Assembly (NCBI GenBank): GCA_934045075.1
Contig: OW203734.1
Span: 13,452,016-13,516,015, forward strand
From: Yponomeuta sedellus
Taxonomy: Eukaryota; Arthropoda; Insecta; Lepidoptera; Yponomeutidae
Reading direction: 5' to 3'
DNA length: 64,000 nt
A program made the position numbers and the translations under genes. This document shows, in pieces, positions 42,586-53,080 of this stretch. The notes under the pieces were generated by a model. That model did no database searches. It saw nothing but the letters and a program-made list of their open reading frames with translations, and was not told the DNA's origin. Position 1 is the first letter of the stretch, and each line of letters begins with the position of its first letter.

Positions 42586-42966
42586 GCCTAGCAGTCGATG
42601 CTTTTTTTATCTCCGTAAGAACCATCCTCGTACTTCAAGGAATATTCTAAAACAATAAATAGCGAAATCGGTTCAGCAGCTCTCGAGATTTGCGATTACC
42701 AACACATTCAGCGATTCATGTTTATATTATTGATAAACATATTTGAATTATTTTCTAAATTATGTACATTTCCGAAGCAATACCACTCGCAAATGTGAAG
42801 AAAAACATCGTGAGAAAACCCGAGTGTCCAACTAAGTCAACGATTAAATTGCCATCCCGTTGTGGGCACGCGTATTAATAAAGCCCTTACTCTATCTTTC
42901 ACTGCAGGGCACATGAGAAAAGGCATGTGGCCTGCAGTGGAACGTATATAGACTAAATAAGATAAA

Positions 42967-42967
<1 letters not shown>
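42586..42967. other. No gene; SINE-D body at 42775-42955
   Basis: 42655-42725 (GCGAAATCGGTTCAGCAGC, TTTGCGATTACCAACACATT) is a common lepidopteran repeat end. 42775-42955 is a SINE-D body (ACATCGTGAGAAAACCCGAG, TGGGCACGCG) running into the (AT)n tract. Confidence 0.5.

Positions 42968-42970
<3 letters not shown>

Positions 42971-43046
<76 letters not shown>
42971..43046. repeat. (AT)n microsatellite
   Basis: About 38 uninterrupted AT dinucleotides. Confidence 0.99.
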
Positions 43047-43049
<3 letters not shown>

Positions 43050-43091
43050 TATACCATACTCGTATATTAGATACAAACAATTATAGACTTA

Positions 43092-43314
43092 ATTAAAACT
43101 GTTTTTATACGGATTTCACTCGTTTATTATATTTTTACAATTTTCCGACGTTTCGATACTTTTACAGGTGCCGTGGTCTCGGTTCACTGAGGTGACAGGC
43201 GTCTTTTTGAAAGCATTAACTTGTAACTTTTGTAATTTAAAAAAATATAATAAACGCGTGAAATCCGTATAAAAGTAGTTTTAATTATGTCTAGTACTCG
43301 TGTTAACATTAGGA
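43092..43314 (-). mobile_element. PLE-1 palindrome with 13-bp target-site duplication
   Basis: A 223-bp insertion between AATTATAGACTTA copies at 43079-43091 and 43315-43327. Left arm is long (ATACGGATTTCACTCG, GACGTTTCGATAC, hairpin, GTGACAGGCG). The right arm keeps only its outer part (ATAAACGCGTGAAATCCG). The compensating change TTTCACTCG/CGCGTGAAA in both arms shows they come from one fold-back event. Confidence 0.85.
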
Positions 43315-43327
43315 AATTATAGACTTA

Positions 43328-43659
43328 GTAGCTTGGATTTGCACTAATTTATAATATCACACAAAGCAGAAAGGATATTAACGCACTAATGATGATGATT
43401 GAATACAAAGTAACAAAAAGGTAAGATATAGGAAAAGTATCACAGAATAATAACACTGAGCGCTTTCCCCTTATTTTGTTATATGGGTCAACTTTGTCAC
43501 GTAATTGATTGTATCAAACACAACCGTATTGAGGTGCACAATAAAGAAAGAAATGGAGCACTATTGATTTTTCGTTTGTTCCACAAATAAACTCGTTTCA
43601 ACCAAAACTAATTTGGAATGAAATAACATGTAGATAGATTTAACATTTAACATTCAATT
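43328..43659. other. No gene seen
   Basis: Unassigned AT-rich sequence. Confidence 0.4.
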
Positions 43660-43870
43660 TTTGCATGAAAACACATACTTTGCTTCTGGCTCCACACTAT
43701 CCTGATGTCAAGGGAACCAAAAACAGCGACATCACAAACATGTAAACATCCAAGACCTGGGGTTTTTTTCTGTCCCCAGCCGGGATTCCAACCCGGGGCC
43801 ACTCACATGGTAGGCAGATGCACTAACGCTGCGCCGCAGAGACCAACGCGACGTGATAGCTTAATTGTCA
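43660..43870 (-). mobile_element. SINE-C copy, fullest
   Basis: On the minus strand: head GTCTCTGCGGCGCAGCGTTA (A-box-like), GGGTTGGAATCCCGGCTG (B box), body with CCCCAGGTCTTGGATG, tail TTTGTGATGTCGCTGTTTTT. Related copies at 4385 and 8974. Confidence 0.7.
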
Positions 43871-43935
43871 CTATATTGCACAGCCAGTTGAAAGAATTAT
43901 AAATTATGTCTTATATCTAAGTGGCATACAATAAC

Positions 43936-44199
43936 GGTATAGTCTGTTAGCTTTTAGAATATACCTCGGCTACTACCGTATAGAATCGGATATATTCGTG
44001 TAGGAGAAATATCTGAACTAATGTGACACTTCATTATATAAATTTAATTTATTACTTTATTAATTCATTTATACAGAGTAGGAAGTACTATACAACTCAC
44101 AAAAAAGGACACTCAAGTACATACAAAAGTACAAGGAAGTACAAGCTTTTGTTTACTCTAGAGCCCGAGGTATATTATAAAAGCTAACAGACTATACGA
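43936..44199. mobile_element. MITE-1 copy
   Basis: Left GGTATAGTCTGTTAGC then TTTTAGAATATACCTCGG; right CCGAGGTATATTATAAAAGC then TAACAGACTATAC. Inverted relative to the copy at 14941. About 60 extra internal bases. Confidence 0.7.
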
Positions 44200-44773
44200 T
44201 ACGGTATTTAAAAAAATTGCCGATACAGCACCTGTTTTGTTAAAGTAACTATAAGTTCGAGAGGGATCTATGAAACTTTTAGAATTGTAAATTTTTACAT
44301 TAGCATAGTCTGGTCTAGAATTTGAAAAGATGGATGCAATGTGTTAGAATAAATTTAAGGGTACATACATTTAGGATGTTATTTAGATTAGACCATAAAA
44401 CATGGCATGCTTTGTCTTAAACATTTTCAAAAAATATTTTGAGTATGAAGTATGTTCAACACAGAGAAAACCTAGACTGCAAATGCATCTAAATACAACT
44501 TACCCAATGTTGTATTTAGATGTATTTGTAGTCAGACAAATCAGGCTCTCTAAAGGTCGACTTGCACCAAGACAATGGGTAAGGAAGTTCATAGATAAAT
44601 GCGTATCCTATAAACGAATAAATAGCTGATTGCCATTGTTGCCACTCAAGAATTTATTTACGTATACCTTTGAAAATGTCATGGTAAATTATTTTTTAGG
44701 TCATCAAAAGATAAAGATTACCCTTTGATAAAAATATGAGTATTGCTGTAGGATAGTGTTGGCGCAAGATAAT
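44200..44773. other. No gene seen
   Basis: A small inverted repeat AGATGTATTTGTAG / CTGCAAATGCATCT near 44478-44535. ORF 44402-44629 is not convincing. Confidence 0.4.
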
Positions 44774-45036
44774 GTTCTATTTTAGTCTTTGCCAGCCTAA
44801 AACAGACCATTCTTTTCCTGATGTACATAATATTTCATAGATATATTGACTGCCAACTCTCAGAATATTAGTTTCTTCAAAAAAATCTCTTAACAAATCT
44901 ATATTGCCTAGCTTATGAATGAATCTGATAGCTATCTTCTGCAAGACGAAGATGGTTTCAATGTCTGATGCCCGTCTCCACAATAGTATGCCATAGAACA
45001 TAACACTATGGAAATATATTAAGCTTGCCTGAAACG
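44774..45036 (-). pseudogene. Jockey/CR1-type ORF2 fragment
   Basis: The minus frame reads QASLIYFHSVMFYGILLWRR, ASDIETIFVLQKIAIRFIHK, then a degraded NIDLLRDFFEETNILRVGSQYIYE. The order YFHS-(I/V)-M-x-YGI-x-LW-x(7,9)-IF-x-LQK-x-AIR is the conserved post-RT region of jockey-like non-LTR elements. It continues open upstream of its first Met to about 45036. Confidence 0.75.
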
Positions 45037-45964
45037 CGGTTCAAAAAATGTGTTAAGTATTTAAATGGTTAAAAGAAAAGGCATTTTTACTACTTTTGTT
45101 GGAACAAAAGCAACCATTCCAAAACAACTAATCTACTCTTGCGACAGTGAAAATTACTTCAACCCAAGCGCGTCTAGAAAAATAATGCATCGAGTTTCGC
45201 TGAAAGCTAACGCCCGCATGCTATTAATTAAACTCACTTTACAAGTGAATAGAAATAAGAATAAACTTTTTGTTCACCTCACACTATAACGATGTCTGGA
45301 TAAAGGGGGTCAGTCCACTCGAGAGGTATATTTTTAGAATACTCGACGCCTTTCAGTGTAGTACTACAGTCAAACCTAATTAGATTGGTTGAACGCCTAG
45401 TTTGACTTGTAACGTTCACTAAGCCACAGTTTTAAGTGCTATAATTTGAACCAAAACTTTGTCATTTCATATCGTAAACCTAGAAAATTTGTAAATAAAA
45501 CAGTGCCAAAATGAATGACTGAGCCAAACCAACTGAGACTTAATGCTTTTTTTTTAGTTTGCATAAACAGGATACAATACGTTTTAGCTGTCGTATAATA
45601 ACCGGCTTTTTTTAGCGGACAACAATGAAAATATATTTTTTTAAACAATGGCAACTCGAAAAATAAAAATATTGAAGATCGAAAACGTTTTTCAATTTTG
45701 AAAGTTATTTTATGGAAACATGTCACTTTTGCAACTGTCAACTGTGAATCTGAGTAACAAATGTGACAGCCAATAATTGCAACGGTAATATACTCGTATA
45801 ACTGAACAAAATATACGATTTAACACTTTTATTTTCGAGCATGCTGTTTCGCTCGTACAATGTAACAATTTTGTAACTGTAATATAATAATCTTGTTATT
45901 GTGGACTGAGGTTCTAATGTGGTCTAGGTTTCTGATACTGTATTAAATAACAGTGGTTTCCATA
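45037..45964. other. No gene; Rpt-R fragment at 45385-45470
   Basis: 45385-45470 matches Rpt-R in minus orientation (TTGTAACGTTCACTAAGCC). The remaining ORFs (45065-45289, 45439-45741) show no family features. Confidence 0.4.
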
Positions 45965-46092
45965 GTTATTAATTTTAGTATCAACCTTTTCTCGATCACT
46001 TTTAGTGATAAGGCCGCCGTTTGTACTCATAGGTTAAGAAATATCTGTGTAATTTCTATTTTTTTGTACAATAAAGTGTTCTCTATCTCTAT
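45965..46092 (+). mobile_element. LINE-J 3' tail
   Basis: GATCACTTTTAGTGATAAGG, CCGCCGTTTGTACTCATAG, ...GTACAATAAAGTGTTCTC, (TATC)n-like end. Related tails at 14690, 22540, 38150, 51250 and 58370. Confidence 0.75.
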
Positions 46093-46335
46093 AACTAAGT
46101 AAAGGGATAAGATGAAAAGGCTGGTGAGGGACGTCCCAGGCGGGCATACATCGACCAAATAGGGGATGTATTAGCAAAGGGGAAAATAAAAAGTACCCGG
46201 AACCGTCGTGCGTGCATGCAACGACTTATGAACATTGATGAAGCGAGGTGAACTGTCAGGATCGTGGCAGGTGGCAGTCCCTGGTCTCCGCCTACCCCTC
46301 TGGGATACCTGCGTGAGGTTATGTATGTAACAGTG
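46093..46335 (+). mobile_element. LINE-P 3' end fragment
   Basis: Plus-sense copy (GGGACGTCCCAGGCGGGCAT, CGGGATACC-type end) fused directly to the LINE-J tail. Several stops in frame. Confidence 0.7.
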
Positions 46336-46734
46336 TTAAAATGAATCACTGAGACTTAGTGCTTATTTTTTGTGTTTGTTAAAAACAAGTGGCAATAGTA
46401 CAGCCTAACCTTCCTGCGATGAAGGAAGAGATCCGAGCCCCAGCAATGGGGACATACAAATGGTTGATACCAAACATACATTTGACTATGTGGACTGACG
46501 GTCTAAAGTGTTCTAGATTTCTGACATTAATAAAGAAAAGTGGTTTCCAAAATTACTAATTTTAGTATAAAATTTTCTCGTTTAATAACTTGGTAGAGAA
46601 TAAGAGCAATGATGTCTCTAATGTCCATAATTTTGTTATTAAACCATGGGACCATATTCATTAAAAGTATACCCAAATTATTAACATCAAGAAAAATTGT
46701 GCGAAATAGAGAACATGCCCGACGTAATAGCAGG
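46336..46734. other. 5S-SINE stub at 46399-46470; otherwise nothing
   Basis: CAGCCTAACCTTCCTGCG to CATACAAATGGTTGATAC is a plus-strand 72-bp 5S-SINE 3' stub. Confidence 0.6.
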
Positions 46735-46848
46735 CTTGATATCAACCTTTATATGTCCCCACTGCTGGGGCACGGGTCTCTTCCTGCATCGCAGGAAGGT
46801 TAGGCTATACTCCAACTGGGGCCAAGTCCGGGTTGGGGGAGAACAGCA
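46735..46848 (-). mobile_element. 5S-SINE 3' fragment
   Basis: From terminal AAAGGTTGATATCAAG (minus) through the CAGGAAGAGACCCGTGCC block; truncated near 46842. Confidence 0.8.
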
Positions 46849-47159
46849 GGCTTAACAACTAAATATATTCTTCTCACACTGTGGCCTTCTACGAGTACCT
46901 CAGAACATTAAATGCACTGTGGGTTCTACTCGTAGTTCCATGATATCAGTTACATCGTGAAATACTGTGAGGTTCCATAGTAAGTACTAATGCAGTAGGT
47001 TGAATTTTAACAAGGGTCGCCACTTAAGTGTATCTCTGTGAATACAAACGACTAACTATGCTGAAAACTCTGCTTGGAGAGGTTTTTTCAACCACTTTAG
47101 TTTTTTAGCTTTGTTATGTCAATAATTTTATTCTATCTACGCTTTATGAGATTTATAAG
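46849..47159. other. No gene seen
   Basis: A weak fold-back near 46895-46940 (CTACGAGTACC / ACTCGTAGTTC). Confidence 0.35.
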
Positions 47160-47720
47160 GGTCTCAGTACCGCTAGTGGTTTTTTTTCGAACGCTTCCAT
47201 GCTTTGCAAGGCACGTTAAGCCGTTGGCGTCGGCTGTCATGTAGTGGCAGTCATTAAGGCGCTTTGGGCTAACTAGCGCCAGCAATAAGAAGAAAATCAT
47301 AACATGTTCTAAAATGTTTATATCTAAAAGTGAACATGACAAATCTCACAGAACTTTAATCAATTTCCGCTAAAAGCGGGCGTTTATGGCGGAAAATATT
47401 AAAATCCTTGGTTGTTGATTGTAAGTTCTAGACAGAAGATTCTAAAAATAGTTGTCATAGCTCTCATGTTCACTTGTGGATGAAAAATTAGTATCAGACA
47501 AGTTATGATTTTTTTTCCATTTATGGCCCTAGTTAGAACCCCGAATCACCTTAAGCCACGTCAGAGGCCTTATGAGCGGCTTGATAACTTCTGACAGTAA
47601 GGACGGCCGATGTCTTACAATCCTCTACCTTAAAAAGCTAACCGGGCACCGGTCTTTTCCTGCATTGCAAGAAGGCTTTATTGCAATGCAGGAAAAGACC
47701 GGTTACAAGTTATGATTTTT
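47160..47720 (+). mobile_element. 5S-SINE split by a TTAA-flanked MITE
   Basis: The 5' piece 47160-47257 (ACCGCTAGTGG ... GGCAGTCATTAA) and the 3' piece 47551-47648 (TTAAGCCACGTCAGAGGCC ...) are consecutive in the family consensus, with the MITE between. The 3' end is altered: 47649-47703 is a perfect hairpin (ACCGGTCTTTTCCTGCATTG and its complement). Confidence 0.85.
47258..47550. mobile_element. TTAA-flanked piggyBac-like MITE nested in a 5S-SINE
   Basis: TTAA at 47254-47257 and 47551-47554 is a single TTAA in uninterrupted 5S-SINEs (GTCGTTAAGCCATG), so the duplication is proven by comparison. Ends GGCGCTTTGGGCTAACTAGC and, inverted, GGTGATTCGGGGTTCTAACT. Interior matches 14302-14844 (TTCTAAAAATAGTTGTCA). 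Confidence 0.9.
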
Positions 47721-48604
47721 ATCCTAGTGGTGGCGGTAGTTATCTCCCCGAACCGCCTTAAAAACTTGTAACACTAACCTCTTGAGGTGCTCTGCCTGAG
47801 GGGCTAGGTTTATACGCGACCCGGTGAAATACTACCCAGGTTGGCGCTTTAAGGGATGCCTATGGGGACTACTTACAAATGACTACGCTTCCAAAAACCG
47901 ACACCATTTAATACACACAGATCTGATATTTACATAATTAACTCTACATACTTAAATTGTCTATTACTTAATCTACCGCTGGTTTTAACCATTGTCCCTG
48001 TATTATCACTGTCTTTATTACACCACCGACACTCGCACGCTGGCGTCTTTTCACGCAGTGCCTGCGTGGTGCTCGTGGTGTGGCTGGTGACGTGGTTAGC
48101 TACGTCACAAACTGAAGCATCGATTTAAAATGAAAATTCGATATACCGTTTCAACCACAACACTCAAACATTTATACAGCCCTAATGACTAACGTATTAC
48201 GTATTGAAGAAGCCAATTACACGAGGCGTCTATAAATATGGCATCTGGCACGTACAGGATGTACTCGTAACAATCAATGAGGAAAACCCGAATAAAGATG
48301 ATATTTGTGAGTGATGTAAAAAATCAGGAAATACACGAAAGCTAGCTTTGTTAGGTACGCATTTAGACATCTCAGAAATAGGTTGAATATATATTTCTAC
48401 ACATGTTATGATATTTGCGACAGAATTAGATTGCCAGTTACATACATACAAGAGTAACGCTTATATAAACGCGTTATATAAACGAGTACATTTAGAAATA
48501 AAATGGATTAATTATTAGTTGCTGTTTTGGGTGGAAGTTATATATCTTTTCACAAATAATATTAATTATAAAGTTCATACTATATATTTTAATTTGAACA
48601 ATAT
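47721..48604. other. No gene seen
   Basis: 48020-48110 is locally GC-rich with GTGGTGCTCGTGGTGTGG. No frame of interest. Confidence 0.35.
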
Positions 48605-48845
48605 TATAATAAAAACCTATTTAGAGGCTAAACATTTCACCCATGCCGGTATTCGAACCCGCAACCTCTGGCTATCCGTGCCAGCGCTCTTCCAATTGAG
48701 CCAATGGGCGACTCACCGGCATCAGTGAAATTTCGAACCTCTTTACACTATTCTCTGTATTACGTACAGCCTTTTTAGCCTCTAAATAGGTTTTTAAATT
48801 TGTCCTTAGCACGGGTTAGTGCATTAAAAATAAAAATAGTTTAGT
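48605..48845. mobile_element. SINE-A inverted pair
   Basis: Minus arm 48614-48769 runs from tail through tRNA part into the 5' body; the plus arm 48770-48843 is just the tail (TTTTTAGCCTCTAAATAGG to AAAAATAGTTTA). Tail-out geometry again. Confidence 0.8.
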
Positions 48846-49558
48846 ATTATAATATTTTTTATCTTAAGAATATTAGAATATTGTTTTAGCATCCCATTAA
48901 TTCGATCGGTTTTTTTATGAGTTCCAAGTGACCGATGATTTACTACGTGTTTCTAATATCGAATTAATCACGTGAAAGATTTTCAACTTTTGCTTTATCT
49001 GAATGCTGCATTCACCAATCTGACATTTCATTCACACCATGTATACACAAAAGGAAATACACACGTGTGCATTGTTTATGAGGGTAGCTGACCCGACGGA
49101 CCCTAACACACTGCTAATCGATGTCTTTGTGCTCTATATTTGATTATAATTTTTGGTAGTGAGGTTGGTATTAGCGGTTTTGAACCAATTTTAAACAGTA
49201 GTTCAGAGCCAGCAGACTAAGTCAGTAAGTAGGAAAATAATATTCTTTTTTTTTAAAGTTAATGCTGGCGAGTGTTTAACATACTGGAGACGGGACGCCA
49301 ATCCGGCAGTTGATAAACTTTTATCGATGTAGGTATGCGAGTTTAACTTGTATACTTATACTTATACTCATATATTTGTAAGACCAGGAAACCCATGATC
49401 GAAAATCTCAGACACGAGTAAACGACAAATAATAGTGAAAAGTCTGTTTCATGTTTCGTATAGTGTTTTGGTGTGACACATATTTGGTTTCTCATACATT
49501 GTAAATCTCTTATGACTGCTAACATGTTTTTTGGATACGTTTCTTGTCATCTGTGTTG
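48846..49558. other. No gene seen
   Basis: Unassigned AT-rich sequence. Confidence 0.4.
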
Positions 49559-49559
49559 A

Positions 49560-49690
49560 TTGATAGATTGTGGCGTGTGTGCATGCAACGAAGTACGAAC
49601 GTCGATTAAACGAAGGTGATCTATCAGGATCGTGCCTAGTGGCAGCCCCTGGTATCTGCCTACCCCTCTGAGATACAGGCGCTAGGTTAT
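49560..49690 (+). mobile_element. LINE-P 3' end fragment
   Basis: GTGCATGCAACGAAGTACG, GGTGATCTATCAGGATCGTG, CTACCCCTCTGAGATACAGG; its TTATGTTATG tail runs into the next repeat. Confidence 0.65.
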
Positions 49691-49769
49691 GTTATGTTAC
49701 GTTACGTTACGTTACGTTACGTTACGGTACGTTACGTTACGTTACGTTACGTTACGTTACGTTACGTTA
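49688..49769. repeat. (GTTAC)n microsatellite
   Basis: About 15 units, one variant GGTAC near 49726. It starts at the tail of a LINE-P fragment, so it probably grew from the element's short 3' repeat. Confidence 0.95.
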
Positions 49770-50100
49770 CATAGATTGTTCGCGTACGAGAAATACAATG
49801 TAAACTATAAAGGTGTGTACAACAATAATGTTTTAAAAATACACATTTAATTCGTTTACTGCTCCGTTAAACTATTGCTGGTTAGGAAATTGTATAGTAT
49901 TCTAAATATCATATTTATATCAGACCCTTTGGGTACTACAGGATGGTTTTTAAATTCGTTCTCCTTTTTTTAAGGAACATTCTAACCGTGATCCAAAAAC
50001 ATTATATTATGATGCTAGTTTTTGAAAAAATAAGTGTAACTATTTGTGTTTGTAATGGTATTTTTTAATTTTTCCTAATGTTCATTCATAGATTATATAT

Positions 50101-50735
50101 AAGGTCCTTACATACGAAATTGGCGTTTCGTATGTTTCCATAACAAGTTTTTTTAATATAATTTAATTAATTGTACCAATGCGATCTTTGCACTTTTGCC
50201 ATTTCATAGGTAATTCATTGGTCCCTTTACTAAAAAAAATATCGAACGAGAATCAATAAAAGTTTTGAAAGCGTTTTGGACTACCCCATCGAAATTGATT
50301 TTTTTCTGTTGCAAGAAGTTACCCAAATTTCGGAAACAATTATAATCTGTTGAAGCAAGATCAGGAGAGTACGATGGATGTCTTAGACTTTCCAATTGAA
50401 GCTCTTCTAATTTGGTAGCCGCCTGTTGTGCAGTGTGTGGTCTAGTATTGTCCTGAAGCAGCAGTGGCCTAGAGCGATTGACTAGCCTCGGTTGTTTAGC
50501 AGCTAGTTTATCCATTATGGTTTGCAGTTGCTGACAATAGACATCTGCCATGATCGTCTGGACAGATTGAAGAAAGCTGTAGTGAACGACACCGGCATTG
50601 GTACACCAAATGCTCATAAGTTACTTTCTTAAAAAGAACATTCTCTTAAAATAATGCTAACGATTTCAAAATCACGCTGTGCCAATAAAAGAGTGGTTTT
50701 TCGAGAAACAACTTAAATAAATGTATTCTCACAGC
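50101..50735 (-). mobile_element. Internally deleted mariner element
   Basis: The 3' terminus AAGGTCCTTACATACGAAAT borders TATA at 50097-50100, as expected of a mariner end next to a TA target. The C-terminal catalytic part is at 50204-50617. Beyond it, 50640-50735 (minus: GTTTCTCGAAAAACCACTC, TTTTATTGGCACAGCG) looks like mariner 5' leader, so the N-terminal half was deleted. The 5' terminal repeat was not found. Confidence 0.75.
50204..50617 (-). pseudogene. Mariner transposase, C-terminal half
   Basis: 137 codons. LLLQDNTRPHTAQQ gives catalytic Asp 56 and YSPDLASTDYN gives Asp 91, with 34 residues between, the D34D spacing of mariner. The N-terminal DNA-binding HTH and first catalytic Asp are missing. 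The end (FFLVKGPMNYL) stops before the usual RW-x-KC-type terminus, where a frameshift puts WQKCK in another frame. Not functional. Confidence 0.85.
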
Positions 50736-51240
50736 TTCACACAACATTAACTTTTATATCTCTTTACGCGTGTATTACATTTCAAAGGTACATTGTGCTC
50801 CCGTACTTATTTCCTGGCATAAATTATTTTCGTAAAAATGGAAGAAATGGAGGGAAAGTAAAGAAAACGTCCTCAGTTGAATTTAAGAGGTGAATACGCG
50901 ATGTAAGGAAAAATGCTTATATTTTTTAATGAGCAATTCGGAAAATTAAAATCCTTCTTTTTATTCTTACTCTTGACGTTTGTCATCCATATTACATTTT
51001 TTGTAACACTTTACGTATGGATTTAAAACCAAAATTTTCATTTAATCTTCATTAAGTCTTCTGTTACGTACCTAGAGTTCATATACACCGATCAATGTCT
51101 CGAACTCGATTGATCTAGTAACCAACGCTGGGTGGTCAAGATCACAAAGACAAGTTGATCATACTACATTGTGGACTAAATACGAATGTAGAATTGTAGA
51201 TCTTTATGAAAAGTATTGCCCCCGTTACCGATGCAAACAA
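50736..51240. other. No gene seen
   Basis: Unassigned AT-rich sequence. Confidence 0.4.
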
Positions 51241-51244
51241 CCTT

Positions 51245-51376
51245 TTAAACATTAAGGACTAAACAAGATAAGATAAGAATATTCTTTGTTGTACACCAGA
51301 GCACATATTATAAAACATGTAAAGATACAAAGTACAATTGGCGGCTTTATTGCTAAAAGCAATTTCTTCCAGACAA
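51245..51376 (-). mobile_element. LINE-J-type 3' tail
   Basis: On minus: GGTTGTCTGGAAGAAATTGC, ...AATAAAGCCGCCAATTGTAC, ...GTACAACAAAGAATATTC, (TTATC)n. Same tail style as 14690 and 54500. Confidence 0.75.
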
Positions 51377-51798
51377 CCTTACGACGGAAAGTTGCTGAAG
51401 GAAATAAGAGACGGGTAGTCGGTGCAAATATGAATATTTTAATACACTACTTATATAAATAACAATACACCTAAACAAATCTAGGTTTAGTTCAATTTTG
51501 GATAGTTTTTTTTTGTAATGACAATCCGGTTTGAATTGTTTTAAATCAAATTTTACGAGCGTGTGCAAGTGGCACTAAAACATGTCAAAATTACATAAAT
51601 ATATTAACAAACAAAATTGTACTATTGACTTACATATTTTCATAGCATGCAACGACTAATGAATGTTGATGAAGCGAAAGAGGTTTGTAGTTCGACAACT
51701 CGCAAGCCCAGCTATCTACCTACCCCACCGGGATATAGGCATGAGTTTATGTAATGTAAAATAATATTTACTATTTACATAATGATTGTATTAAACAT
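51377..51798. other. No gene; LINE-P fragment at 51640-51765
   Basis: CATGCAACGACTAATGAATG ... CCCCACCGGGATATAGGC is a degraded plus-strand LINE-P end. Confidence 0.5.
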
Positions 51799-51922
51799 CA
51801 GCGGCCTTACCACAAAACATTTAGACACTTGTTCAACGGGTGTTTACCCTAAAACCTCATAGAAAAAAAAACTTTAAACTACTGTTGAACACGTGTCTAA
51901 ATTTTTTGTGGTAAGGCCGCTG
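51799..51922. mobile_element. Hairpin MITE
   Basis: CAGCGGCCTTACCACAAAA to GTTCAACGGGTGTT, with its near-complement at the right (GTTGAACACGTGTC ... TGTGGTAAGGCCGCTG), arms about 46 bp. Confidence 0.75.
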
Positions 51923-52077
51923 GTTTTTTACCATACTCAACAGCCGAAGCGATGTAAGATCACAGGCAAGGCCGCATTTCATTACGATATAAGGGCAGCC
52001 ATTCAATTTCGGCTCTCTGCGTTTTGGGCTCGTAATGCTCAAATACTTAACAATCGTGATTAGACTCCTTTTATATA

Positions 52078-52467
52078 CAGGGTGTCCCAAAAATCAATGT
52101 CAAGCCGAAAACGGTTGATAGGCCAGGTGGTGACAGTTATCAGATAAATAATAAAAAAAACTAAGTTAAGTACTTTAAAAATTATTGATATTAAAAAAAT
52201 TTAGAAAATTAAAAAAAAACTTAAAAAATCATCACAACAGGGTGACAACCCTGTTGTGATGATTTTTTAAGTACTGTGACTTAAAATCCTTACTTTTCAT
52301 ATTTTTTGCGAGTTGTGTAACCCTCGGGTTGAGGGTTACACCACTTTTTTAGTGCCAATAATTTGAAAAGTATACTTAACTTACACTTTTTAAATATATT
52401 TCTGATAACTGTCACCACCTGGCCTATCAACCGTTTTCGGCTTGACCTTGATTTTTGGGACACCCTG
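52078..52467. mobile_element. TA-flanked TIR MITE, 390 bp
   Basis: Ends CAGGGTGTCCCAAAAATCA and its complement; arms extend about 70 bp (GAAAACGGTTGATAGGCCAG, GTGGTGACAGTTATC). Flanked by TATA on the left and TATA on the right, as expected of Tc1/mariner targets. Its centre holds a separate perfect hairpin at 52219-52272. Confidence 0.8.
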
Positions 52468-52848
52468 TATATTAATGAATCTACACACACACATCAACGC
52501 ATGCACACACTTACATACACATCATTTAATTATTGTTAATATTTTCTTTGTAATAAAAATAATTTAATGTTAATTTATGTTAACTTCTAATTCTTTCCTA
52601 ATTCTTTCCCGGGGCAGAATTAAATTCCATACAAATTTAATTCATTGATGTTCAAATAAACATACATTGTTGTATTGTGCGATGACCTAGTTACAGTTAT
52701 TAAAGACATAGCGCCCGTAGAGTTAGATTTGGTTTAGGTACTAAGCTAACTGAGCACAATAGACACGTGATAGGAATAATTTTCTAACTTACGATTGCCA
52801 ACAGAGACGCTTCGGTCCCTTACTTAGTTACTGTGCTGTATTACTAAG

Positions 52849-52966
52849 GCTGACATTCCGAGACGAAAATTGAAGCTAAGACCGGTCTCAGAAATGTCAA
52901 AATGTACGTGATTTGGACATTTGTAAGACCAGTCTTTGCTTAGTTTTCGTCTCTGAATGTCAGCCT
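52849..52966. mobile_element. Hairpin MITE
   Basis: AGGCTGACATTCCGAGACG with its complement at the right; arms about 50 bp (AGCTAAGACCGGTCT / AGACCAGTCTTTGCT). TA on each side. Confidence 0.7.
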
Positions 52967-53080
52967 ACGTCTGTAGGGCTAGTGTACAGTCGCGTGCACT
53001 AACATATATACACCTAGGAACATTGTGACATTAACCTCTTCCAGCTTGATGTATGAGTGTACTGAAGTGCATATGTCACA

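Noticed and set aside
42837..43080. ORFs coding (YI)n
   Set aside because: Translation of the (AT)n microsatellite.
45439..45741. 100-codon minus ORF
   Set aside because: Phe/Lys-rich from poly(T/A) tracts; overlaps an Rpt-R fragment at its low end.
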